Shown piece after piece: positions 1 to 7,331 of a stretch of DNA of 26,639 nucleotides (position 1 is its first letter; the number at the start of each line of letters is the position of its first letter). This stretch comes from an uncultured Collinsella sp. (lineage in GTDB: Bacteria > Actinomycetota > Coriobacteriia > Coriobacteriales > Coriobacteriaceae): positions 1 to 26,639 of the forward strand of contig UQHT01000031.1 in assembly GCA_900540875.1 (NCBI GenBank), in the 5' to 3' direction. A program made the position numbers and the translations under genes. Under the pieces are notes generated by a model. That model was not told the origin of the DNA. It searched no databases and saw only the letters and a list, made by a program, of their open reading frames with translations.

Positions 1-164
1 GCAACGCGTTGCGCTGAGTCCTGAGTCTGTTGCAATGAAGATGAGAATCAAGGAGTGCCAAAAAATTCACTGCTCCCATCAGAACTCGGTAAAGAAACCC
101 GCAGGAGGTGATACGATTTATCATGTTTTTGTAACGTGTCTAAAAACTTCGAGAAAGCCCATAT

Positions 165-1214
165 ATGGACGTAACGTTCTCAACCTTCCTCGGCCAACTT
201 GTGTCGAACCCAGTCCTTGCCGTCACCGTGATCCTCGCGCTCGGCGCCATCTTCGTCAACGGATGGACCGACGCGCCCAACGCCATCGCGACCTGCGTCA
301 CCACGCGCTGCATGCCCGCCCGCGCCGCCATTCTCATGAGCGCCGCATTCAACTTCCTCGGCGTGCTCATCATGACGCACTTTAACGCGAGCGTCGCCAA
401 CACCATCTCACATATCGTCGACTTTGGCGGAAATAGCACCATGGCGCTCGCCTGCCTGTGCGCGGCGCTGTTCTCCATCGTCGTCTACGGCGCCACGGCA
501 TCGCGTTTTGGCATCCCCACCTCGCAAAGCCACAGCCTTATCGCCGGCCTGACCGGTGCCGCTATCGCCCTCGGCGGCGCGAGCAGCGTCAACGTCCACG
601 AGTGGATGAAGGTCATCTACGGCCTGGCGCTCTCCATCGGCCTCGGCTTTGTCATGGGCTGGGTCCTGTGCAAGCTCGTCTCGATTCTTTTCGCCGCCGC
701 CAACAGGCGACGTGCCAATGTCTTCTTTAAATACGCTCAGATCGCGAGCGCTGCGGCCATGAGCTTTATGCACGGCGCGCAGGATGGACAGAAGTTCATC
801 GGCGTGCTCTTTTTAGGCGTGGCCTTTGCCAGCGGCCAGACGAGCGTCGGCGATGCCGGCATCCCCATCTGGATTATGCTGCTATGCTCGGCCACCATGG
901 GCATCGGCACCAGCGTGGGCGGCGAGCGCATCATCAAGTCCGTTGGCCAGAGCATGGTCAAGCTCGAAAAGTACCAGGGCTTCTCCGCCGACCTGGCGGG
1001 CGCCGCGAACCTGCTGCTTGCCACCCTTACCGGCATCCCCGTGTCCTCCACGCACATCAAGACCTGCGCCATCATGGGCGTCGGTGCCGTCAAACGCCTC
1101 TCGGCCATCAACTTCGGCGTCGTCAAGGACATGATGTTCACCTGGTTCTTCACCTTCCCCGCCTGCGGACTCATCAGCTTTGTCATGGCCAAGCTGTTCA
1201 TGATGTTCATCTAG
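165..1214 (+). CDS. pit: PiT-family inorganic phosphate transporter
   Basis: Membrane carrier of 349 aa that takes up inorganic phosphate (as metal-phosphate in characterised PiT proteins) by ion coupling; this is the low-affinity route. The family's duplicated signature is visible: NGWTDAPNA at residues 32-40 in the first half, and GIPVSSTHIKT in the second half, with a related GIPTSQSHSL segment in between. The rest is a string of hydrophobic helices. The length fits short bacterial PiT proteins. The start at 165 is the only ATG after the in-frame stop at 141-143; its ribosome binding site (GAGAAAG) is weak. A DUF47 gene follows after 67 nt, the usual PiT partner arrangement. Family assignment is secure; ion and substrate specificity are inferred. 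Confidence 0.93.
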   Translation: MDVTFSTFLGQLVSNPVLAVTVILALGAIFVNGWTDAPNAIATCVTTRCMPARAAILMSAAFNFLGVLIMTHFNASVANTISHIVDFGGNSTMALACLCAALFSIVVYGATASRFGIPTSQSHSLIAGLTGAAIALGGASSVNVHEWMKVIYGLALSIGLGFVMGWVLCKLVSILFAAANRRRANVFFKYAQIASAAAMSFMHGAQDGQKFIGVLFLGVAFASGQTSVGDAGIPIWIMLLCSATMGIGTSVGGERIIKSVGQSMVKLEKYQGFSADLAGAANLLLATLTGIPVSSTHIKTCAIMGVGAVKRLSAINFGVVKDMMFTWFFTFPACGLISFVMAKLFMMFI

Positions 1215-1281
1215 TCAAACCGAACGTCCATCCGGACCGTAACACCTCGCCCACCCGTCTTCGCCTCGAAAGGACCCACTC

Positions 1282-1905
1282 ATGGCAAAGAAACCCGATT
1301 CGTTCTACTTTGACAACTACGTCGCCTGCGCCGACCTTGCCGTCCAGGCCGCCGAGCTGCTTACCAAGATTTTCGAGAACTTCGATCCTGCGAAGATTCA
1401 CGATATGCTCGACAAGATGCACGCGATCGAGCATGCGGCCGACAAGAAGCACCATGAGCTTGAGGACGCCCTGCTCACGGCCTTTATCACCCCGCTTGAG
1501 CGCGAGGACCTGGATCTGATGAGCTGCTCGCTCGACACCGTGCTCGACCGTATCGAGGGCGTCGTGCAGCGCGTCTACTTCACCAACATCCAGAGCATCC
1601 ATCCCGACGCCATCGTCATCGCCCACAAGGTGACCGACGCCTGCCGCGCCATGAAGGACCTGATGGTCGAGCTGCCTAACTACCGCAAGTCCAAGACGCT
1701 GCGCGAGCTCGTCATCCAGATCAACACCATCGAGTCCGAGGCCGACGAGCTCTATATCAACGCCATGCGTAACCTGCACGTTAACGGCAAGGACCCGCTC
1801 GAGGTCATCGCTTGGCGTGACGTGTACGCCTTCCTGGAGTACTGCGCCGACTGCTGCGAGAATGTGGCCGATGTCGTGGATTCGATCGTCATGAAGAACA
1901 GTTAA
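1282..1905 (+). CDS. DUF47 / PhoU-like PiT accessory protein
   Basis: All-helical soluble protein of 207 aa of the DUF47 family (a distant PhoU relative), generally encoded next to PiT transporters and thought to control their activity. Features seen: an N-terminal segment with FDNYVACADLAVQAAELL, charged helices with the pattern IEHAADKKHHELEDALLTAFITPLEREDL typical of PhoU-type metal-binding repeats (split here only for naming: IEHAADKKHHE, then ITPLEREDL), and a second repeat around IESEADELYINAMRNL. The start has an AAGGA site 8 nt upstream. It lies 67 nt after pit and is probably co-transcribed. A true PhoU is encoded separately at 5566-6423, so two PhoU-type proteins serve two phosphate uptake systems in this window. 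Confidence 0.9.
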   Translation: MAKKPDSFYFDNYVACADLAVQAAELLTKIFENFDPAKIHDMLDKMHAIEHAADKKHHELEDALLTAFITPLEREDLDLMSCSLDTVLDRIEGVVQRVYFTNIQSIHPDAIVIAHKVTDACRAMKDLMVELPNYRKSKTLRELVIQINTIESEADELYINAMRNLHVNGKDPLEVIAWRDVYAFLEYCADCCENVADVVDSIVMKNS

Positions 1906-1910
1906 TTGGG

Positions 1911-2022
1911 GGTACGTGTCCCGGCGGCGAAGGGCCGGCCACGGTTTGCTTTCTCACTCCGGCTGCTTTGCAGAGTCGTTCGAAAGTAAACCGTGGCCGG
2001 CCCTTCGCCTTACGTACCACCA
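1911..2022. repeat. Long imperfect palindrome downstream of the pit operon
   Basis: The left arm (about 1911-1955) and right arm (about 1981-2022) are near-perfect reverse complements. They share GGTACGT at the outer end and a stretch of about 25 bp covering GGCGAAGGGCCGGCCACGG and the adjoining TTTnCTTTC. A bulge of about 8 nt (near 1918-1925) interrupts the left arm. The central part can fold again (ACTC, then CTGC-TTT-GCAG, then AGT). No T run follows on either side, so a simple intrinsic terminator is unlikely, although a stem this long may still stop transcription or protect the pit transcript 3' end. It could be a dispersed palindromic element. No second copy was seen in the window. Confidence 0.75.
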
Positions 2023-2188
2023 TTGGGAACTTTGGCTGATAGATTTAGCGCGATGGGGGTTTGGCTGAAGGGACCTATGGTACCCGTTCGGACACTTTGG
2101 CCCTTGATGAGCGTTTGGCTGATTGCTGTTTTGGGTACTGTTTGGGTTACTTTGGGTTTGTTTGATTTATAATTGTTGGAGGGCTTGC
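2023..2188 (+). promoter_or_regulatory. T/G-rich leader with short direct repeats before the nitroreductase gene
   Basis: Non-coding stretch between the palindrome and the nitroreductase start. TTTGGCTGA occurs at 2031, 2060 and 2114, with a variant TTTGGCCCT at 2096. TTTGGGT occurs at 2130, 2141 and 2151, with TTTGATT at 2161, giving a spacing of 10-11 bp (one helical turn). A TATAAT lies at 2168-2173, but it is only 15 nt from the start codon and has no good -35 partner, so its use as the promoter is doubtful. The repeats look like binding sites for a regulator, but none is identified. Confidence 0.45.
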
Positions 2189-2719
2189 ATGTCGTATTTG
2201 GATCTGGCTCGGGGTCGTTATTCTTGTCGCGAGTTTGAGGATCGTTCTGTTGAGCAGGCTGTGGTGGATGCCATTGTTGAGGCTGGGCGTATTGCTCCTT
2301 CTGCTTGTAATAATCATCCAGCCCGTGTGATGGTGCTGGATACGCCTGAGCTGTTGGAGAAGGCTGCTGCTTGTCAGCCTCGGTTTGCTCGTGATGGGTC
2401 CATCTTTGGGGCTCCGCTTGTCTTCCTTATTTGCAGCGTTACCGGCGACGCTTGGGTTCGCCCCTATGACCAGATGAACTCGAGTGCCATCGACACCTCG
2501 ATTGTTTGCGATCAGATGATGATGGAGGCCGAGGAGCAAGGTCTGGGAACGTGCTGGGTATGCCATTTTAAGCCCGAGCTAGCCCGCGAGCAGTTCAACC
2601 TGCCCGAGGGCGTCTATCCCTATCACATGCTCGTCTGTGGCTATCCCGCCGACCACATCGCCGATCCCGAGCATCGCGAGGCCCGCACCATTCCCCTCTC
2701 CAACTTCCTCCTCAAGTAG
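2189..2719 (+). CDS. Nitroreductase-family FMN oxidoreductase
   Basis: A 176-aa protein of the nitroreductase superfamily, which are FMN-dependent NAD(P)H oxidoreductases usually working as dimers in the cytoplasm. The N-terminal RYSCREF (residues 10-16) matches the R-x-S-x-R-x-F phosphate-contacting motif for FMN, and APSACNNHP follows as expected. A Cys-rich tail is absent. The start at 2189 is chosen because GGAGGG lies 5 nt upstream and homology begins there; an upstream in-frame ATG at 2123 would add an unrelated hydrophobic segment. Codon use is odd: roughly 2189-2440 is rich in T-ending codons (GCT, CGT, GAT, TCT, TGT), whereas the 3' half returns to the C-ending codons of the neighbours. 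The substrate is unknown. A strong terminator follows. Confidence 0.88.
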   Translation: MSYLDLARGRYSCREFEDRSVEQAVVDAIVEAGRIAPSACNNHPARVMVLDTPELLEKAAACQPRFARDGSIFGAPLVFLICSVTGDAWVRPYDQMNSSAIDTSIVCDQMMMEAEEQGLGTCWVCHFKPELAREQFNLPEGVYPYHMLVCGYPADHIADPEHREARTIPLSNFLLK

Positions 2720-2767
2720 ATTTTTGGGACATGCCTTAAAACCTACCCTTGACCGCTCACCCGTTCG

Positions 2768-2805
2768 CCGAGTTCTGCGCCACTATGTGCAGGGCTCGGT
2801 TTTTT
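2768..2805 (+). terminator. Intrinsic terminator of the nitroreductase gene
   Basis: Stem CCGAG-TT-CTGC(GC) / (GT)GCAG-GG-CTCGG, where the inner TT/GG positions can form G-U pairs, with a CACTAT loop and followed directly by TTTTTT at 2800-2805. Confidence 0.85.
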
Positions 2806-2830
2806 ATGTTACGCACCCCGGCACAGTCAT

Positions 2831-2860
2831 AAAAAAGGACCCGCAAGCTGCGGGTCCTTT
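2831..2860 (-). terminator. Intrinsic terminator after divIVA
   Basis: Perfect 9-bp stem GGACCCGCA/TGCGGGTCC with a 3-nt loop at 2837-2857. On the minus strand it is followed by a T run (complement of AAAAAA at 2831-2836). It lies 27 nt beyond the divIVA stop codon and probably closes the yggS-sepF-yggT-divIVA unit. The flanking AAA/TTT would allow some bidirectional action. Confidence 0.88.
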
Positions 2861-2886
2861 CTAGGCACTAAATTGTAGGCCGAATG

Positions 2887-3561
2887 TTAGTCCAGGTCGT
2901 CGGCGGCAAAGTTGTCGATCGGGGCGAAAGGATCGGCCACGGGGACAACCGGGTCAGCGACGGGCAGCGGCTCGGCGGGAACAGTCACCGCAGGAGAAGC
3001 GGCAGAACCGACCGGCGTGGAGGCCATGAGGTCGGCCGGGAAGGAGTTCTGGGCATCATCCATGAAGTGCTGGATGAGCTTGAGGTACTCGGCCTTGAAC
3101 TCCTCGCGGGAAGCCTTAAGACGATCGATTTCCTCGAGCTCGGCCTGCTTCTCGGTCAGAGCCTGGCGGATAACCTCGCGGGCCTTGGCGTCAGCCTCGT
3201 TGCGGATGCGATCAGCGTTCTCGTTGGCGTCGTTGACAATTGCCTCGGCGGTCTGCTGGGCAGCGATCAGGGCAGCGGAGATCTGACGCTCCTGAGCGGA
3301 GAAGTCAGGGGCGGGAGCAGCCACAGGAGCAGCGGGAACGGCCTGAGCGGCGGTATCCTGGGCCTGGGCAAGCTGAGCCTGTGCGTCGGCAAGCTGCTGC
3401 TCGGTGGCGGTCAGGCGACCCTTAAGATCAACGATCTTGGCAAGCATAGCGTCAACCTCGGAGGACAGCGTCTCCAAGAAGACGTCGACCTCGGCAGGAT
3501 CGTAGCCACGCTTGGCCTCAGAGAAAGTCTGAGCCTGGATGTCTGCAGGGGTAATAGCCAT
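2887..3561 (-). CDS. divIVA: DivIVA-domain polar/septal scaffold protein
   Basis: A 224-aa DivIVA/Wag31-type coiled-coil protein that binds curved membrane at poles and septa and positions wall synthesis or division factors. The N-terminal domain is clear: TPADIQAQTFSEAKRGYDPAEVDVF (residues 4-28, named here in parts: QTFSEAKRGYDPAEVD is the signature), then a first coiled coil to about residue 74. An Ala/Pro-rich hinge (about 75-92) separates a second coiled coil (about 93-165), and the tail is Pro/Val/Asp-rich and acidic. AAGGAG lies 7 nt upstream of the ATG. It is the last gene of the division-associated run, as wag31 is in mycobacteria. The tail may be an interaction or control region; that is inference. 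Confidence 0.95.
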   Translation of the reverse strand: MAITPADIQAQTFSEAKRGYDPAEVDVFLETLSSEVDAMLAKIVDLKGRLTATEQQLADAQAQLAQAQDTAAQAVPAAPVAAPAPDFSAQERQISAALIAAQQTAEAIVNDANENADRIRNEADAKAREVIRQALTEKQAELEEIDRLKASREEFKAEYLKLIQHFMDDAQNSFPADLMASTPVGSAASPAVTVPAEPLPVADPVVPVADPFAPIDNFAADDLD

Positions 3562-3622
3562 AACAAGTCTCCTTTTTCATCGCCTCGGCGCTACACGCCC
3601 GACGTAAGTTACTAAGTCAGTT

Positions 3623-3904
3623 CTATACGAGTATACCTATAAGAAGCTGCAGAATCAGCCTCTGCACCAACTGCAACGCAATAATCGCAACGACCGGCGA
3701 AAAATCAACGCCGCCCATCGGCGGGATAAACCGACGAAAGAGGTTGAGCCACGGGCCGCAGACGCTATCGAGCACTGCAGCGATATCCTGCAGCAGGCCG
3801 CCCTGCTTCATGGGAATCCACGTCATAAAGCAATAGACCACGATGAGCGTGGAGTAGAAGTTGAACAGCGTGTTGGCCAGCTGGACAATGGTGTAGATGT
3901 TGAT
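3623..3904 (-). CDS. yggT: YggT-family small membrane protein with a non-canonical start
   Basis: About 93 aa with two hydrophobic segments: TIVQLANTLFNFYSTLIVVYC and a C-terminal helix VVAIIALQLVQRLILQLLIG, separated by GPWLNLFRRFIPPMGGVDFSP, the YggT signature (L-x-x-F-R-R-x-I-P-P-x-G-G-x-D-x-S-P). After the in-frame sepF stop (TAA, 3928-3926) there is no ATG, GTG or TTG until GTG at 3841, which would delete the first helix. AGGAG is 6 nt from an ATC codon at 3904-3902, and 0 nt from an ATT at 3910. I therefore place the start at ATC 3904, giving 29 residues ahead of the conserved Trp, as expected in the family. YggT proteins may act in membrane or osmotic functions; the exact role is unknown. 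The sepF-yggT-divIVA context points to division. Confidence 0.75.
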   Translation of the reverse strand: MNIYTIVQLANTLFNFYSTLIVVYCFMTWIPMKQGGLLQDIAAVLDSVCGPWLNLFRRFIPPMGGVDFSPVVAIIALQLVQRLILQLLIGILV

Positions 3905-3925
3905 GAGAATCTCCTCGTCTTGGGT

Positions 3926-4648
3926 TTACTTAAGGTAGCCGTCGGCACGAAGCTTCTTGAGGTCCGAATCCTTAACCTCGCAGCCGGCGGGCAGCACCAT
4001 GAATACGCGATCGCCCACTTCTTTGACCGTGGCGCCCAGGCCACAGGCAAAGCCATAGCTAAAGTCCAGGACGCGCTTGGCGACCTCGGTGCGAACGCCA
4101 ACAAAAATCAGTGCGACAGGCTGCTTGGTGCGAACGCGGCGCACCACGGTCTCCACGTCGTCATAGCTCTCGGGGCGCAGGACATAGGCCGGCAGCTGCG
4201 GCGTGGCGTTGATGATATTGCTCGCATAGGCCGAGGCATCGCTCGGTGCAGGCGCGGGTGCAGCGGCGGCACGGGCGCGGGTGTTCTCGGCGTAGCTCGA
4301 CGGCGTGTCATAGGCACCAGGACGATAACCGCTCGCAACACTGTCCTGCGAGCGCGAAGGCGGGTTATACGTCGTGGCATGGCGGGAGTCATCGCCGACC
4401 AGCTGACCGGAGCGCGTATACACGGCAACCGACTCAGCTTCACCGCGGCGCGTCTGACCAAGCAGGCCGTTGCTCGGCTCGTCTTGGGTGTAGAAGCCCT
4501 CGCCCGAAGCACCGCTGTAGCCGTTGCCCTGATAACCATCGTCATAGCCGTCATCGTAGCCGTAGTCGTCGTCCTGGCCATAACCCTGGTCGTAACCCTG
4601 CTGGCCGCCCAGGTGCATCTTATTTTTAATCTCGTCAAGGAAGCCCAT
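3926..4648 (-). CDS. sepF: SepF, FtsZ membrane anchor and bundling protein
   Basis: A 240-aa SepF. MGFLDEIKNKM at the N-terminus is the amphipathic membrane-binding helix. A low-complexity linker follows: residues 16-44 hold seven Tyr, many Asp and Gly and no basic residue, then a Ser/Arg/Ala/Pro-rich part to about residue 150. The C-terminal SepF fold carries VALIFVGVRTEVAKRVLDF and ATVKEVGDRVFMVLPAG. The start at 4648 is chosen because of AGAGGA upstream and the anchor helix; an upstream in-frame ATG at 4699 would hide that helix. With no ftsA in the division cluster, SepF is probably the main tether linking FtsZ to the membrane (established for actinobacteria lacking FtsA, inferred here). 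It is in the same frame as yggT, separated by one TAA. Confidence 0.95.
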   Translation of the reverse strand: MGFLDEIKNKMHLGGQQGYDQGYGQDDDYGYDDGYDDGYQGNGYSGASGEGFYTQDEPSNGLLGQTRRGEAESVAVYTRSGQLVGDDSRHATTYNPPSRSQDSVASGYRPGAYDTPSSYAENTRARAAAAPAPAPSDASAYASNIINATPQLPAYVLRPESYDDVETVVRRVRTKQPVALIFVGVRTEVAKRVLDFSYGFACGLGATVKEVGDRVFMVLPAGCEVKDSDLKKLRADGYLK

Positions 4649-4708
4649 GGTTGTGTCCTCTCGCGGTTTAGTGCAGGCGCCCCGATAATCAGTGCGCACT
4701 TCAGAGCC

Positions 4709-5446
4709 TTATTTTACTGCAAACTCCGGGCTAAATACTACCCTGCCCAGGCGAACGAGCGTAGAGCCCTCCTCAAGGGCAGGCTCAAAGTCCTCGCTCA
4801 TGCCGCAGGAAAGCTCAGGCAGGTTCAAATCGGGATGCGCCGCCTCCAGCTCATCCCTCAGCTCACGAAGCCCCGCAAAGGTGCGGCGTGCCACATCCTT
4901 ATTCCCCCGGGGCGCCATAGTCATAAGCCCCTGCACGCAAATTCCCTCAAGCTCCGCAAGCTCACCCGCGGCGGCGCGAATCTCATCGGGCGAAAAGCCT
5001 CCCTTCGACTCCTCACCACTCACATTGACCTCAATGAGCACACGCTGGAGGACGGCGAGCTCGCCTGCCTCAATCTTGCGGACAGCACGGCTCGAGATCG
5101 CCTGTGCCAGATGCAGCGAACCCACCGAGTGAATCAGCTCGGCTGAGCCCAGCACCGCATTGATCTTATTGGTCTGCAGGTTGCCGATCATATCGAAGCG
5201 CACCTCGGGCAGCTCCGGATGCTCCGCCAGACCCGTGAGCTTGCGAACCAGCTCCTGCGGGCGGTTCTCGGCAAAATGGCGATACCCCGCCTGGATGGCG
5301 GCAACGGTCTCATCGACACCAACGGTCTTGGACACGGCAATGAGGCGCGCGGCGTCGTGGGGGCGGCCCGCGCGATCGAGCGCCGCATAAAAACGTTCCA
5401 GAATCTGCTCGCGGCGAGCGCGCATCAAGTCCAAATAGTTATCCAT
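4709..5446 (-). CDS. yggS: YggS/PROSC-family pyridoxal-phosphate homeostasis protein
   Basis: A 245-aa fold-type III PLP-binding protein that buffers pyridoxal phosphate and affects amino-acid and vitamin B6 pools; no enzymatic reaction is established. The PLP lysine is K40 in RLIAVSKTVG. Further family motifs are HFAENRPQEL, FDMIGNLQTNK, LIHSVGSL, VLIEVNVSGEESKGG, GLMTMAP and LSCGMSEDFEPAL near the C-terminus. The start at 5446 is preceded by GGAGG, and homology starts there; an in-frame upstream start at 5530 adds an unconserved extension. It is first in a run with sepF, yggT and divIVA, the actinobacterial arrangement, and is separated from phoU by 119 nt with a hairpin. Confidence 0.95.
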   Translation of the reverse strand: MDNYLDLMRARREQILERFYAALDRAGRPHDAARLIAVSKTVGVDETVAAIQAGYRHFAENRPQELVRKLTGLAEHPELPEVRFDMIGNLQTNKINAVLGSAELIHSVGSLHLAQAISSRAVRKIEAGELAVLQRVLIEVNVSGEESKGGFSPDEIRAAAGELAELEGICVQGLMTMAPRGNKDVARRTFAGLRELRDELEAAHPDLNLPELSCGMSEDFEPALEEGSTLVRLGRVVFSPEFAVK

Positions 5447-5496
5447 TGCTAATCGCCTCCGCTGACAGCCAAACAAGTAGTCCCATGCTAACGCAA

Positions 5497-5528
5497 GAGC
5501 GCGGTCCCGCATGTGCAAGGCCGCGCTC
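5497..5528 (-). terminator. Hairpin between phoU and yggS
   Basis: Inverted repeat GAGCGCGG (5497-5504) and CCGCGCTC (5521-5528) with a 16-nt loop, 38 nt beyond the phoU stop. On the minus strand it is followed by TTGCGTT rather than a full T run, so it may be a weak terminator or a 3'-end stabiliser limiting read-through from pst-phoU into yggS-sepF. Confidence 0.5.
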
Positions 5529-5565
5529 ACTTAGGTATTTACAATCTTTCGACGAACGGGGTCAC

Positions 5566-6423
5566 TTACTCCTCGTCGTCCTCGCCATCGTCCTCGTCCT
5601 CAAGATGATCGAGCAGGTAGCGAAGACCCTCGCTGACCTCGTTGGCGGGCACCTTGGCAACGTAGCGCGCGTCGACGGCGGGCCTCATGATAACACCCTC
5701 GCCCGAAGGCACGCGCATGCTCTCGAGCTCATCCTCGTCCACACGGGCGATATCGCCGGCAGTCATGCGCTGTCCGGTCAAAAGGAAGGTCAGACGGCAG
5801 GCGGCATCGATAGAGATCGAGGCAATGCGATCCAAGTAGCGCGAAACCATGATGGCGCGGCGCAGGTCGTCGTAGTTGCTGTCATCGTCCATAAAGTCGC
5901 CCGTATCCATACGGTTAAAGGTGCGGAAGAACTTCTCGTATGCCGCATGCACCGGCTCGTCCTCGACGGCCAGGTTGCAAATGATGGACATGTCGTTGGT
6001 GACGAGCGCAGAAAGCGACGAGCCTAGCACCTGGTACACGGCCTCAGCCTCGGCCTCGACCGTGCCGACAAGCTCCTGGGGCAGCGAGATGTCGGCCTTG
6101 ATCATATGACGCGTGGCACGGCAGATCTGACGGACCTTATCGGTCATGCGCTGCAGGTTAAAGTCGACGTAGATGATCGTCTGAAGCAGGCGGAAGTCGG
6201 AAGCAACCGGTGACTGCGTGGCGATCAGGTTGTAGCAGACGGCCTCCAGGTTGGCGCAGCGCGCGTCAATCGAAAGCGTGCGCTTCTTGGTCTTGGTGGC
6301 GAGCTTGCGGTCGTCGGTCACATAGGCCTTCACGGCATCGTGGAGGGCCAGATCGACGGCCTCATAGATGCTCAGCATCTCGTGACGGGCCTCGACGAGC
6401 TGACGGGAAAACAGTTTGCGCAT
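5566..6423 (-). CDS. phoU: PhoU phosphate-signalling regulator
   Basis: A 285-aa PhoU, an all-helical protein of two three-helix bundles that restrains Pst transport and phosphate signalling through a PhoR-type kinase. Seen: an N-terminal MRKLFSRQLVEARHEML, the repeat regions with VCYNLIATQSPVASDFRLL and MVSRYLDRIASISIDAACR (the latter equals the E. coli-type RxxER.GDHA..I position with changes), and a C-terminal acidic tail ending in Asp/Glu repeats. It is about 50-60 residues longer than many PhoU proteins because of this tail. TTGGAG lies 7 nt upstream of the ATG. It is the last gene of the pst unit, 92 nt after pstB. No two-component kinase or regulator is in the window. Confidence 0.93.
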   Translation of the reverse strand: MRKLFSRQLVEARHEMLSIYEAVDLALHDAVKAYVTDDRKLATKTKKRTLSIDARCANLEAVCYNLIATQSPVASDFRLLQTIIYVDFNLQRMTDKVRQICRATRHMIKADISLPQELVGTVEAEAEAVYQVLGSSLSALVTNDMSIICNLAVEDEPVHAAYEKFFRTFNRMDTGDFMDDDSNYDDLRRAIMVSRYLDRIASISIDAACRLTFLLTGQRMTAGDIARVDEDELESMRVPSGEGVIMRPAVDARYVAKVPANEVSEGLRYLLDHLEDEDDGEDDEE

Positions 6424-6477
6424 GGTTCACTCCAATCAGTTGGGTGCGGTCATGCCGCCCGCACAGTGAATACGCAC

Positions 6478-6515
6478 CGGACTAGGTCCGATCGGCTTGG
6501 GACTAGTCGCACCGA

Positions 6516-6517
<2 letters not shown>
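6478..6517 (-). repeat. Inverted repeats in the pstB-phoU junction
   Basis: Two small dyads sit between pstB and phoU: CGGAC-TAG-GTCCG at 6478-6490, and GATCGG (6490-6495) paired with CCGATC (6512-6517), the latter touching the pstB stop codon. Neither has a T run. They could set the 3' end of the pstSCAB message and lower phoU expression relative to pst, but this is conjecture. Confidence 0.35.
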
Positions 6518-7319
<802 letters not shown>

Positions 7320-7331
7320 GGGACTCCTTAA

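Noticed and set aside
1..12. Perfect 12-bp palindrome GCAACGCGTTGC at the window edge
   Set aside because: Too short and cut off from its upstream context to interpret.
35..385. Open frame overlapping the pit start in another frame
   Set aside because: Most of it lies within pit, composition becomes Arg/His-rich, and no family is recognisable.
2168..2173. Perfect TATAAT before the nitroreductase gene
   Set aside because: Transcription would start inside or after the ribosome site, and no -35 at 16-18 bp is present; not called as a promoter.
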